A stretch of 64,000 nt of DNA from Galeopsis tetrahit. Lineage: Eukaryota > Streptophyta > Magnoliopsida > Lamiales > Lamiaceae. The first letter of the stretch is position 1; every line of letters starts with the position of its first letter. The notes under the pieces are model-generated. The model searched no databases and was not told the DNA's origin. It saw nothing but the letters and a program-made list of their open reading frames with translations. Shown one piece after another: positions 1 to 11,572 of this stretch. The stretch spans positions 78,762,875-78,826,874 of the forward strand of contig OY776121.1 of the NCBI GenBank assembly GCA_963675135.1, given 5' to 3'. The position numbers were made by a program, and so were the translations under genes.

Positions 1-767
1 GCTCAGTTTTCAGTGGTAATTAATTAAATCTCTTCCTAATTTACCCTTAAACCAATTAAAATACTTAGATGATGAGCCATTTTCCCACAAAGCATTCAAA
101 GCCTTATGGAGTTCCAAAGCAATTAATTAAGTAGAAAGTCAATAACTTTCTTAACATGTGTGCATTGACCCAAAACAACATTTTGACCCGGAGGGAGTAG
201 TAAATAAATAGATCATAATTTATGATAGAAGTTATAGAACTGCACACATATTAATATGGATATTTAATACATACAGAAAAATATGCTTCTGTTGATACTT
301 AAATTTTATAAAAAGACTGTACAACCATATATTATCTATATATATAAAGCATTTATATTTTAAAATATTAATAAAATGCCAACACAACAATATAATTATA
401 AGGGGTAAACCTGGGTTGGGGCATTCCTACACAGTACACACCAAGGAGTGATATTCAAACCAAGGAGTGATCCATTCCAAGGATGAGCAGAAAATGGATA
501 TCTGACCTCATATTTTCATGGACATAATATTTCTTCAAGAAAGAGTATACTAAACTTGTATGGTTACACACTGTGGTATCATGATGCCAACATAATTTTT
601 TTTCCAGATAATGTAGCAATAGCAAACAGAATATTGGATGTTAGGCTCCATGTAATGATGGAGTTCATGGTTCATTGTGCGAAATGTGCAAATTATCTCG
701 TAAAAGGAATGTGCATTCAAAAGAATTTAGAGAGGTATTCATCTAAACCGTTATCAAATTTGCATAC
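1..767. other. Intron or 3' region of the RRM gene
   Basis: The donor after the last visible RRM exon is at 767-766. To the left I see only AT-rich sequence and no reading frame that would continue the protein on the minus strand, so this is most simply the beginning of the last intron. The plus-strand open frame starting at 556 overlaps two RRM exons antisense and is treated as chance. Confidence 0.5.
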
Positions 768-3700
768 CTTGAGCATGCGAGACATAAAGGAGCTGCCATC
801 CAAAGATAAAGCAAGCTCAGCAGCTTCCTTTCTTACAAATTCTATGTATGCTGACCTGAATAAGCAAAATGCATTTCAGAATAATATTAACAATAGCAGC
901 AAAAACAGAAATAAAGCATTTGAAACATCATACCCTTTCGGTAGCCCAGTAGCCGGATCAGTTAAAATAATAACTTTGAGGACTTCTCCAAACTTATTGA
1001 AATGTCGCAAAAGGCTATCCTTAGTAGCAGCAAAATGAACCTAGCTCGTGTAATAAATATATCAGCAACCAGAGAGAGAGAAGCAAAAGCAAAGAAAAAA
1101 CAGTTGAAATCAACCAATAGAAATTTTGTGCTCAAGATAAAAGAAGTTACATTGCTAACAAAGATGGTCCGAGAATCAGCATCTTCGGTTGGTAGAACAG
1201 TATTATGAACACCTGCATTGCATGCCTCAAGTGTTTAGATACAGAATTAACTCTAAAAGCATGCAAGAGATGCAATATTTTTCATGTTTGTCAAGGATCA
1301 ACATTAACAGCATGAGAGGGATGCAAACATTTTAGAATTGGTTTAAGTATTCAGAAGAGAATTAAGTCCACAAATGACGGCAATAATACAAAGAGAGAAT
1401 AAAATACCAACATAACAAGACAAAAGAACACAAATATTTCATAAGATGTCAAGATGCACTAATAGGAAAGAATAGCTCACCAGTTGGTGTCGGAGTCTTT
1501 TCAGATTGATGATGAATACTGTCAGGTTTTACCTATGAGAAAGCAAGCCGGAAGAAATGGGTAAATAAGGTGAATATGATACATAAAAAGGACATGTATA
1601 GTCAAGTATGAATGACTTCAGTTAAATTTCTTACATTTTTGTTCGAAGCTACTATAGGATTGATGTTCTCCTTCACAAACCACTCTTCAGACTTGGTTGA
1701 TAAATTATCACCACCTAGCATTATTTTGTGATTACCCATCACAGCTTCCTCTATCTCCTTCTCATATTGAGGTTTCCTGGTATTCATGCTTACGGACGAA
1801 GCAAGTCTAAAGGATGTATTATGCACAGTTCCAGGGTAAAAAATATCATTATGTGGTCTGTGCAGTGTTTCATCAACATCATCAGCAACAGCATATTGTA
1901 ACTCTTGGGAGCTCTCTACCCAGTTTTCACAAGCTGTGCCTAACATTGAAATATCTACAACTTCCTGTCCCCTTACATCAAGGTCATCATAAGCTTGCCC
2001 ATCATCATATCCCAAGTCAGCATCCATGGGTGTGTCAAGAAAAGATGAGATGTTCCCTTCTTGCAGGCTGCTGCTATCATTTCGTGGGTGATAAGGTGAG
2101 TGAAAACTCTCCATTTCAACGCTAAAATCTCCATCACCAATATCTTCAGCAGCACCTCCATATTCTTGAAGATTGGTAGTGTTTGAAACATTTGTAGTAT
2201 GACCAAGCCTATCAAACACATTGCGTGAGGGTCTAATTTTTGTCACATCCTTAACCGCTTCTGCCATAGCTTTAATAGCAGCAGACATGGAAGCACGTTG
2301 GATCCTCTGAGGGCGTTCTTCCATAGTTGAATCCACTGGTGTGGCAACCACAGACCGCAGTCGTTTGTGTGAAGGTTCTGATGTTGCATTGGCTGGCCTA
2401 GAAGTGGCAACAGCATCACGTACTGCAAACTGCAGCAGCCTCCTTGGTGCACTCACAGTCAACTGAGGCACTTCCCTCTGCCAAATTTAAAAGAGAAAAT
2501 AATAGATAAATGAAAAGAATTACAGGGATTTCAATCTTTTGAAGATGGATCAGATAACAATGTGAATGTCAATATGTTACAGCACGACTATTCAGCTACT
2601 TCATAATATTATCTTTACAGATGAAAGAAGCCCATCAGCTTTCCAAAGAAAATCTTGCAATATAAATCTTCCCAAGGAAACTTCTCTCAGACCAGTGAAA
2701 AGTTCAGAATTAATTAGAAAAGATAGGCAGACAATAGCACATTATAGTTGCCATAAATAATGATAAAAAATAATAATAACATATGAAAGTCTTCATGGCA
2801 TCTACAAGAGAGAAACCAAGGAGATGTTTGTTAGTGAGTCTCAATTCTTTCCCCCAAAAATAAAGCGCACGCATTCACATTACCCACACATTTTCTATTT
2901 AACACATCATAAATCCCAATAAATCTTTCCCAAAACTAACAATTCACATCCAAACATTAACCAAGGTATACAGAGTGCAAACCAAAACCAAATTAAAGTG
3001 CCTATATTCAAACATTATTCTCTTCATTCGAAGGGCTTCGTTTCATCCGGATGGTGATGAGACACCACCAAAACCATACATATAGTATTACGTATTTTGG
3101 ACTACCGGATGAAAGTGAGTTCAGATTAGCACATGGTAATAGCTAGATGGTAAAAGCATGATGAAGATAACCGTCCAAATTAGTGGGAAAAATGTGGAAA
3201 GTGCAGACTGGGGAACATGATCACTATTAGGTTGCAAAACAATTGAGAAAAAGAAATGCATGATTGTTCAATCTTTTAGAAGAATGTTTATGCTTGTTTT
3301 GTTTCCAACTGAATTTAGTTTCAAATAGTTTTATATTTCTTTTAGCTATCAAACATGAGCTTCAGCATAGCTTTAGATTTCTCAAACGAAAAAATATACT
3401 CCCTCCGTCCCTTCGAAAGTTACCCATTTTGCCATTTTGGGTGTCCCACCGAAAGTTACCCATTTCCTTTTTTTGGTAAAAACCACCATCTCTCTCTCTA
3501 CCTTTTCTCTTTCCTACCTCTCTCCACCTTTTCTTTTTCCTATCTCACTCTACCTCAACAACCCACTACACATATAATACAATATTCCTTAATTAATGTG
3601 CAAAAGGCAAATGGACAACTTTCAGAGGGACGGAGGGAGTATCAAACTTGTTTGTTATATTTATAGCACTACGTATTCTGCTAAGCTAGCTATATGTAGT

Positions 3701-5819
3701 GCGTTGTCAGCAGTTTCAACATAAGGCTTTGGTTTGACTTTCAGCCTGAATCAATATGTCTAAAGCCACAGACAACTGACCTCAACAAAGAAGTGAGTTA
3801 AAAGAAAATCAAAATCAAAGGAGTGAGCAATATTGGGTCAACAGACTCAACACTTCGGAAACAAAGTCTAACACACCAATAAATTTGTTGTGTCAGATCC
3901 ACATCTCAAATATAAAGGCACAAAAGGTTTGGCCATGCAAGACAAATAGTAGGTAAGAGTTCATTCCAAAAATGTAAAGAGAGCGGGAAGCAATCACCTG
4001 TCTCGGCTGCTGATCCTCATGTCGCCTTCTTTTCTTTTGAAATGTTGACCTAGGAGAGCGAGATGAATGGATTTTTGAATCTCTACGCCGAGGTGTATCC
4101 CTGGGCTTCACATTGTCAGCCACAGGCTTCTGAGGAAGGGGGGCTTCATTCTCACCCTCTTCCCTCGGTAACACTTTGTTTTCCTGATTATTATGGGGCC
4201 CATGTGTTTTAATAAAATTTCCTCTCCGTGCATCAGATTCAATTGGATGAGACTCAGTTTTTCCACCCTGATCCTCTGCTGCAGGCTTTGTTTTTGTGAA
4301 TTCATCTGGATGAACTTCAAGTGGTTGCACGTATAGACTCAGGTTAGATCCTAGATGATCCCACAGCCTATGCACAATAGTTGTAATGATTAGAGTGTGT
4401 GACTTAATGTTAAGCTTCAATGCATGTTATATTACAAGGCTGATTGAAGTAAACTCACCAAGATATGAAAGAGTCACTGTCATCTCCCAAAAAGACATCC
4501 AACTCATTCTTGGCTTCATCCTTGCTTCTACCATTTTTTAGCAAGACTATCACATATTCCTGGAAGCAAATTACATAAGATCAAAAAAAAAAAAAAGCCC
4601 TACCGGAAAGCAAGATTTATTAAATTCAATAAGATACGAAACTTCAACTTCACAGCTTAAATCACCAAGGGAAAAGGCGAAATAGAAAAGAAGAAAACCC
4701 ACTGGACAAGAAAATAATCTGTACATCCAAGGAGAATTCGATAAATTTTAAATCAATTTGTTATACTATACCCTAACAGAAATCTATCCTGAAGGAGGGA
4801 TTAAACTGCATTGTAATTGCACTAGAAACCATATGCAATGGGGAAATCGGAGGGTAAACACCAAGAATAGGACAATTCAAGAGATATTAAGTATTAACAT
4901 CAGCAAGGAAACTGTACTCAATACAGATATGACCTTGAGAAATATTCAAATGCATGGCACTCAAAGCCATCTCATTCTTCGACTGTAGCACCCATCAACC
5001 CACAACTTGCACAGAAACAGGTCGAGTGCCTAGTAAAACAAACCTCTGATGTCGATAGGTGAGGTGTTCAATCACAACAAAGCTTTGCTGCACTAGTAAA
5101 TATTTCTCCAAATTATATCTTCTACAGAGCACAAGCCATTTACTCGTAGAGATTTGTTTCATTCACATCATTTATAATTCGAAGGCCAAGCATGTGAGCA
5201 AAAATTGGGCTGAGTATTGAAGAAAGTAGCTGTAAATGGCTAATGGTGCATCTTTGTTAATGCTATCTAAAGGCAACCCATTAAACCATGGTGATCAAGC
5301 CAAAGCTGAAAGAGGAACTAAGCTTCACAAACCACTCCAGTAAAAATCACATTAATATACAATTCTAGTCTTCAATTTACCAGTACGACCAACAGATTGA
5401 AAAATCACGGTTTTGCCAAGTTAAAAGCACCAATTGTTGACCTTCCAATAACTCCTACCCGCCAAATGTGCCGTTCATTCAAATTGGCCATTATTAAATG
5501 ATCCAGAAGACTGATCAATGATCCAATTTATAATCAACTGTAAGAGAATACTCTAAAAGAAAACAAATAGATGTATGATTCATATGCAGAGAAGCAAACC
5601 TCGATGTATGATTCATATCCACAATCCCAATAGACAAATAATTTTGCACAAGAATCAGTTTCAACAGAAATGCAATTAAAATCTTGGATATCATACCACG
5701 AGAGTATCGTCCGTGTAATCACCCATGAACTCTTTGAGCTTCTCCTCGATGGCCTCGCGAAGCCTCGAAACTCCTTCAGTCGAGAAATTAACCTTAAATG
5801 TCCGATCATCTCCCTCCAT
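768..5819 (-). CDS. RNA-binding protein with PWI/Nab2-like N-terminus and RRM (3' end outside window)
   Basis: Eight exons can be traced with GT..AG borders and consistent phase: 5819-5697, 4559-4459, 4367-3998, 2477-1635, 1532-1481, 1212-1151, 1040-934 and 855-768. They encode at least 582 residues; the last exon is not seen and should lie left of position 1. The start is MEGDDRTFKVNF. Residues 1 to about 80 resemble the Nab2/ZC3H14 N-terminal (PWI-like) helical fold, including the run SWLWDHLGSNLSLY across exons 2-3. A long charged, low-complexity middle follows. An RRM begins near residue 505, with RNP2-like TIFVSNVHF and RNP1-like GSAYIEF. Families with this fold bind poly(A) RNA in the nucleus; that role is inferred here. 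Unlike ZC3H14, no CCCH fingers are seen. Intron 3 holds a Stowaway MITE. Gene order recalls Arabidopsis At3g12640 (memory, unchecked). Confidence 0.85.
3399..3639. mobile_element. Stowaway-type MITE in intron 3 of the RRM gene
   Basis: A 241-bp element begins CTCCCTCCGTCCC and ends with the inverted copy GGGACGGAGGGAG, flanked by TA at 3397-3398 and 3640-3641. TIR sequence and TA duplication are those of plant Stowaway MITEs (Tc1/mariner superfamily). The interior carries no coding sequence. It is far from the splice sites of the host intron (2478-3997). Confidence 0.9.
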
Positions 5820-6339
5820 CTCCGCAAATCAGTAACCGTTTGCCTCTAAAACCCTAACTCAATTTAGCCGATACTCTTCAACAAATCGCTATCAGGTCTT
5901 CCAAACAGTATCGAAATCAGATATGGGAAACCCCTAATTCACCTATTTCCTACTGATCGTATTATTTGAAGAAGTTTATCAATATACGAACATTATAGAA
6001 CTTTTTGAGTATCAGTACAAATATATATTCGACGATATTGATTAGGAAACAAATTCAGAAGAAGATGATGGATTTAACCAGTTACTAATTAGATTAAATA
6101 TTGACTTATAAAGAGATTGATGATTTGGCAGTGGAGTGATGAGCTTTTCCGGTAAAGGAAGAGCGGCTCTGGTTATGGAGAAAAAGACCTCAAACCCTAT
6201 ATATTGTGTGTTTGGTACCGCGGGACTCATCAGGGTAAAATGGGAAATTCGCCAGCTGGAATTTTTTTAGCAGGATTTTTATTTTTTAATGTCTTTTTAG
6301 CAGGAATTTTGGGTGAAATTATTACACAGTTTACATTGT

Positions 6340-6600
6340 TAAACGAATCGAGCGAGCTTGGCTCGAGCCAAGTTCGATTTGACTCGTTTGTTACATGAAT
6401 CAAGTTTGAGCTCGTTAAATACTCAATTTACTAACGAGTCGGTTCGAGCTCGAATCGTTAGGTTTAATATTTTTTTTACCATTAGGTTCGGTTCGTTAAC
6501 GAGTTAAACCGAGCTCGTTTTTTAGTTCATCAGTGATATTGACTCGGTTTAATAAGAGCTCAAACTTCAAGTACTCCACTCGAATAACAACTTTATTCTC
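6340..6600. repeat. GAGCTCG/CGAGCT-rich degenerate repeat
   Basis: The stretch is built from short, imperfect, often self-complementary units around GAGCTCG, CGAGCTTG and GACTCG. Such motif clusters are common in plant intergenic repeats and can fold back on themselves. No clear element ends or target duplication were found, so its class is left open. Confidence 0.5.
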
Positions 6601-7578
6601 CGACCCGATTCCCGTTGTATATTCCAAATTAAATTCATAATCAGTATTTTATTACTCAAAAACACTTTATTTAGAAGATATTTTGTCTTTCCCTTTTTTA
6701 ACATGGATATTACACTTTATCATTATCTTCTTTTATTTTTTATAGTGATGATGCATTATGTTCGTGTATTTGGGACAATAAGGTTGTGATTGGATAGTGG
6801 ATTTGATTTGAGAAGAAAACATTTTAAATGAATGTATTTAAAAATATATGAATTTTAAATGTCATGGTTTTATAGAGTATTTCAATTTTAACTAAAAAAA
6901 AATGTACGAAGACAAATCTAAGTATTTGAAATCAATTCATAATCCAACAAGTGAAGTGAATTTGAAATCCAAAGACCAAATCTCTCCCCTAATATGGAGC
7001 CTAATATTATTATTATTCAAGTGACATAATGCACAAAATGTGCATAATACATCCTCTTGTTCTAATTGAGTGAGGACGTGTTCATCAAGTATTATCTTTT
7101 ATGGATTACAGGTAATTTGATGAATTGAAATTATATTTGGATATTAATATTAACTTATTTGGTAAGTATCATAGGAGAAGTCCAAATAGGAAATTATAAG
7201 ATGTGAATATCTCTACGAAGGTATTTATGGAAAGGAGATACTTATGAGATTGTGATTTCATAATTATTCATTCATAAATCTCTATATATACTTATCAACT
7301 TAGAGTTATGTAAACATAAACTGCACGGTAAGAAAAATTCGTGAAAGGCTTAAGGTTGAAGAAAAATACAAACTGAAGAAGAAGAAGATAAGAAGAAGGA
7401 AGAGGGTTCGAGTGTTTAAACTCTGAAGCAGTAATACAAAAAAAACTTCACAGGTAATTCTTAACTATCTTGTACATAATTTTATTTTATTTATTGAGAA
7501 GTTGTATAATTAATTAATCTTATATGATTTATCTTATTTTTTAAACCCTTATTTTTTCTTTTCTTTTTAAATTACATA

Positions 7579-7782
7579 CTCCCTTCGTCCATACAAAGTG
7601 TTTATATATTTTTTTCAGTGGTTCATATAAGTATTTATGTTTCCTTTTATGAAAAATATACTCACCAAACTTAATTTATCTACCCCTTATTCTCAGTTTT
7701 ATCACTTCTATGTATTTAAACAAATAATATTTGCTTAAAATCTGCGTAAAACAAACATAAATATATTTTTATGAATGAAGGG
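7579..7782. mobile_element. Stowaway-like MITE
   Basis: The left end CTCCCTTCGTCC is preceded by TA (7577-7578). The right end GAATGAAGGG is its imperfect inverted copy and is followed by TA (7783-7784). About 204 bp, AT-rich, no coding capacity. The ends have diverged from the canonical CTCCCTCCGTCCC. Confidence 0.65.
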
Positions 7783-8665
7783 TATTTTCATAAAGAAATT
7801 GATATTTTTATAAGAAATACAAGATTCTATCTTGTATAAAAAGGGGGTAATTGCAAATAAAAAAATCACCAGACATTTATATTGTTTATGTTACGATATA
7901 TATAGTCTATGTCTTTTTTTATTATTATTTACCATTCAATATATCATCTTTTTAAATTTTAGAATTTAATGCGTTTAATTTTTTGACAACAATTAAATGG
8001 TGTGGCTATCAGAGCTATCGTGAGGTTCCAGCCATGACACATTAACAATTGTTTTTATTAACTTTCACAGTATTTGTAACCAGAAATATTACTGTAAACA
8101 ATTTATTTTTTCTAAATCTCATAAAAAAGACCATACTATAAAAAACAATCTAAAATTTTGCTGTTTTTATTTAAAAAAACATTTTGATTTTCTTTTTTAA
8201 ATATTCATTAGTCACTTCATCACTGGTGTAATTTCAGCCTAACATCAGTTAAGTTTTGCTTTACCATCGAATTGTAAAAAAGAAAAATATATTGTAATTA
8301 ATAAACCTATTATTCCAAAAAAAGATTGACGCATGAGTGATTTTAGTCGAATTATTTGATCTTATATTCCCCTTGTCCGATTCCTTAAATTGATTTTCCA
8401 ATTAATCTATCGTGCACTAAGCATGCAAGGAATTCAATAGTCTAAAGTAAAGATTAACATAATTACAGTAATTGGAGCTTATTTATATGTTACTTTAAAA
8501 AAAATATTTTTTATTATATTATTTTTACGATTCGCCAAATTCATCATTTGCAAATGTTTGTAGGTAAGAAGATTATATAATTATTACTAATATTATTTAA
8601 ATAAAAGATGCAGATTGACGTCACTTTCCTAAGTAAAAAAATTAGAGCATAATCACTCAACCCGT

Positions 8666-8945
8666 GCCACGTATCGCGTGAATCCACCCACTCATTCAAA
8701 TATATTTTTAAAAATAACCAGCCATATTAATCCACTGCTTTTTGTCCACGACGGTGTCTATGCACCGCCTTTCTAATTGGCTGAAAAACGTAATTGCTTT
8801 GCAATGCACCAATAACAACGCGAAACGTGGCTGAAGATCAGCTACACCGATAGTACATGACCAACTCAATTTTTGCATTCTCCACAGTCTTGAACCTTCT
8901 CCCTTCCGACTATTTTAAATCTCTCTTTCCTCTTTCTACTTTTCA
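8666..8945 (+). promoter_or_regulatory. Promoter of the first A20/AN1 gene with two ABRE-type motifs
   Basis: GCCACGT at 8666-8672 and ACGTGGC at 8825-8831 are the same ABRE/G-box-like motif in opposite orientation, 160 bp apart. A TATA-like TATTTTAAAT lies at 8911-8920 and is followed by a pyrimidine-rich leader (CTCTCTTTCC). ABREs bind bZIP factors in abscisic-acid and drought responses, which suits a stress-associated zinc-finger gene. The regulatory role is inferred from motif and position only. Confidence 0.5.
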
Positions 8946-11065
8946 TAACATCATTTCCTGTTCGCTTCTAGGGTTAGTTGATTTCGATTTTTCTATCTTG
9001 CGCGCTATAGAAATGTTTATGTATGCCTCTTGATGTGTTTTCTGGTTTATTGTTTTTGATTATTTGTTCTATCGTGGATTAACAGGGGAATCGGAGGCGG
9101 AAACTCTGACGAGGTATTCTCTCTTGTCTCCTACGCGAACAGGTGAATATGTAGTATCAAGATACATGTTTATGTTATCATTTTTCATGTTAAAACGAAT
9201 GCTACGTATTTCATTGGAAATTGTTGAAATTTGATTAGACGGAGGTTAATTGGGGACAAAGTTATTTGAGCGATTAGAGGGCAATTTTGTTTGTTGTTGG
9301 TATCATCTGATCCGATTCTACAGATGAATGAAACTGGTCAAAGTTTTTTTTATTTTTTTTGTGTGTTTTTACCAATAACCAACAATTGAATATAGTTAGG
9401 GGTGGGTCGTTTTTTGGATAACGCAATCGCAAAGGTGGTTACATGCTAAAGGAATTCGATTCTAATCTGATTTTGTTTTGTCTCCAAAAAACCAAGTGCA
9501 TTTTTTTCCCATCAAAACTCTATGACCTTAAGTCTGAAATTGGTGGAATTCTATTTCCAGGACTGTTCTATTTCATTCCTAAATCTAGATATGAGTCCAA
9601 ATACAGGGATAGCAGGAGAAGGGTGGTTCCGTGGTTGTATACAGTTTGTCTAATGTATAAGCTTAATATGCTTTTGGTACTACTGAGTCTACTGTCTCTA
9701 TGGATGTGATAAATATCAATTTTGTGGCTGAGGGTGCAAAAAAATGAAGGGAAGGGTCCAACTTCTAGACATTTTATTATAAATATTTATAAAAATATGC
9801 AAACAAATATGATAGTGTGCCCTTCCATGACATGTTTTAGTGGATTACAAAGTGATTAAGGCCAATTTCTTGTCTTAGCACTCAATGGTGAAATAATTCA
9901 CCAAGTGTGTGACCGCATGATATATTTGGTATGAATTGTGAATACTCATCTGTTACCATCCAGTGACTCGTCTTCTTTGCATCTGAATGCACCTTCAAAA
10001 AGATATGTTTAGGAAGGATCTTAGTTGTGGAAATTTGTCATAATCAATGCTTTAAGCTGGTCTTTCAGTCTCTGGAAAGTTTCTCAGTCTGTTGCTGTAA
10101 ATTTTAGGTTGGCTTGCCTTTATTGTTAGTTATGGCATCTATGAGAATTGTATTTTTCCAGACAATTGAGTTTTGGAAGTCCAAGTATTTACTTTTCCTG
10201 GAGGACAGGAATTTTCCTGGCTTCATATTTCTATTGGCTACTCTTGTTCTCTCTATATTAACTATGATCAATTGGTTCATCATATACGAAAAGCTTTATA
10301 CAATGGAGTCAATTACATTTCAATGTCAAATTTTAACTTATTGAGTCAATTGATTTTATTTTCATGTATAATGTTTTCTTCAACTTGTATCCTGCCAGTA
10401 ATTGCAATAAAAGGCAAATAATTACTACTGGTACTTGATTGCTTTGGGAGTCAGTGCGATAAGATTTTGCTTGTTGCTGGCTTGTAACACCATCTAAAGA
10501 GATCTTTTGGCAAATCTGAATAACAAGTGTTGTTACTTGTTGTGTTGTTTATGCATGCGATCTTGAAATGTTGTGTATTTATTGACATTCGACTTGTTAC
10601 AAAATATTGGATATTCAAGGATAGTTTGCTTTATGTTTTTATTTTGTTCCCTATAATATTTGGTTTGGCCCGGATTATCAGTTTATCTGTTTTTTTTTCT
10701 GAAAGGCCTGAATTGTTGATGTGTTATTTCTCATTTTTGAGTAGCTAATGGGATGGAAGAACACTTGCAAAGTTGAGCATTGCTTGTTAAAGTGGTCTCA
10801 TCGATTCACTGAAATTCATCAGTTTGTTAATATTGAGTGTCTACCCTTGATAGTGGTTCCCATGCTCTTTAGATGTGTAGTAATATTAAATAAATTGATC
10901 CTGTTGCAAGTATGGAATGTTGTCTAATGAGCATAGCATAAATGCTATACAATGTGTGAGTCTTGAATTTTTGGGTGAGGCATGCACACTATGATATTAA
11001 TGTGCTCAATAGATTTTTCTGTGTTGTAATTGTTGCTGTGCTCCTGTTGCAGGAAAGATTTAAGA
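8946..11065 (+). other. Leader with intron(s) of the first A20/AN1 gene
   Basis: Between the presumed start site and the ATG at 11066 lie about 2.1 kb of T-rich intron-like sequence. A possible small leader exon at about 9086-9113 is flanked by AG and GTATTC. The acceptor TTGCAG at 11047-11052 precedes the coding exon by 13 bp. Open frames here (for example at 9443 and 10114) have no recognisable domains and are not called. Confidence 0.55.
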
Positions 11066-11572
11066 ATGGAACAAAATGATATGGAATGCCAAACCCAAAC
11101 TCCTCAAGGCCCGGTTCTGTGTGTAAACAATTGTGGATTCTTTGGCACAGCAGCAACCATGAATATGTGCTCCAAGTGTTACAAAGACTTTGTCCTGAAA
11201 CAAGAACAAGACAGGCTCGCTGTATCATCCTTTGACAGCATTGTGAACGGGAGCACCAGCAGTGAAGATATTGTTGTTGCTCTTGAGACGAAGGCTGTGT
11301 CACCAGAGGTCCCGGTGGTTTCATCACAGACATCTTCTGAATCATCTGCAATCGAGGGAATTGAACAAGTTAAGGAAGGCCCAAAAAGGTGTGGAACGTG
11401 CAGAAAGCGCGTTGGTTTGACAGGATTCAATTGTCGCTGTGGTAGTATGTTCTGTTCTACTCATCGTTACTCTGACAAACACGGCTGCCCGTTTGATTAT
11501 CGTGCTGCGGGGCAGGAAGCCATTGCCAAAGCCAACCCAGTTGTTAAGGCAGAGAAACTCGACAAGATATAG
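11066..11572 (+). CDS. A20/AN1 zinc-finger stress-associated protein
   Basis: 168 residues in one exon. An A20 finger uses Cys19, Cys23, Cys35 and Cys38 (C-x3-C-x11-C-x2-C, with the typical run CGFFGTAATMNMCSKC). A C-terminal AN1 finger starts near residue 109 (CGTCRKRVGLTGFNCRCG, then the FCSTHRYSDKHGC ligands). The linker between them is acidic and serine-rich. Plant proteins of this class bind ubiquitin through A20 and tune responses to salt, drought and cold. The start MEQNDMECQ is preferred over the upstream in-frame ATG at 11030, because the acceptor at 11051-11052 would remove that one. It most resembles the SAP2/OsSAP8 type. A related but divergent gene lies at 36523. Confidence 0.95.
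   Translation: MEQNDMECQTQTPQGPVLCVNNCGFFGTAATMNMCSKCYKDFVLKQEQDRLAVSSFDSIVNGSTSSEDIVVALETKAVSPEVPVVSSQTSSESSAIEGIEQVKEGPKRCGTCRKRVGLTGFNCRCGSMFCSTHRYSDKHGCPFDYRAAGQEAIAKANPVVKAEKLDKI

Larger units (their letters stand above)
5820..8640. other. Intergenic region between the divergent RRM and first SAP genes
   Basis: This holds the 5' flank of the RRM gene, a GAGCTCG-rich repeat (6340-6600), a Stowaway-like MITE (7579-7782) and otherwise AT-rich sequence. A purine-rich stretch at 7340-7450 (many GAAGAA units) follows a TATATATA motif at 7284. It could be part of a decayed LTR, but no partner LTR is seen. I find no supported gene. Confidence 0.5.

Noticed and set aside
7140..7460. Possible solo LTR with TATA motif and purine-rich tail
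   Set aside because: No matching ends, target duplication or second copy could be shown by eye.
9443..10748. Several open frames in the SAP leader intron
   Set aside because: No domain, low-complexity T-rich translation, and the region is explained as an intron ending at the acceptor 11051-11052.
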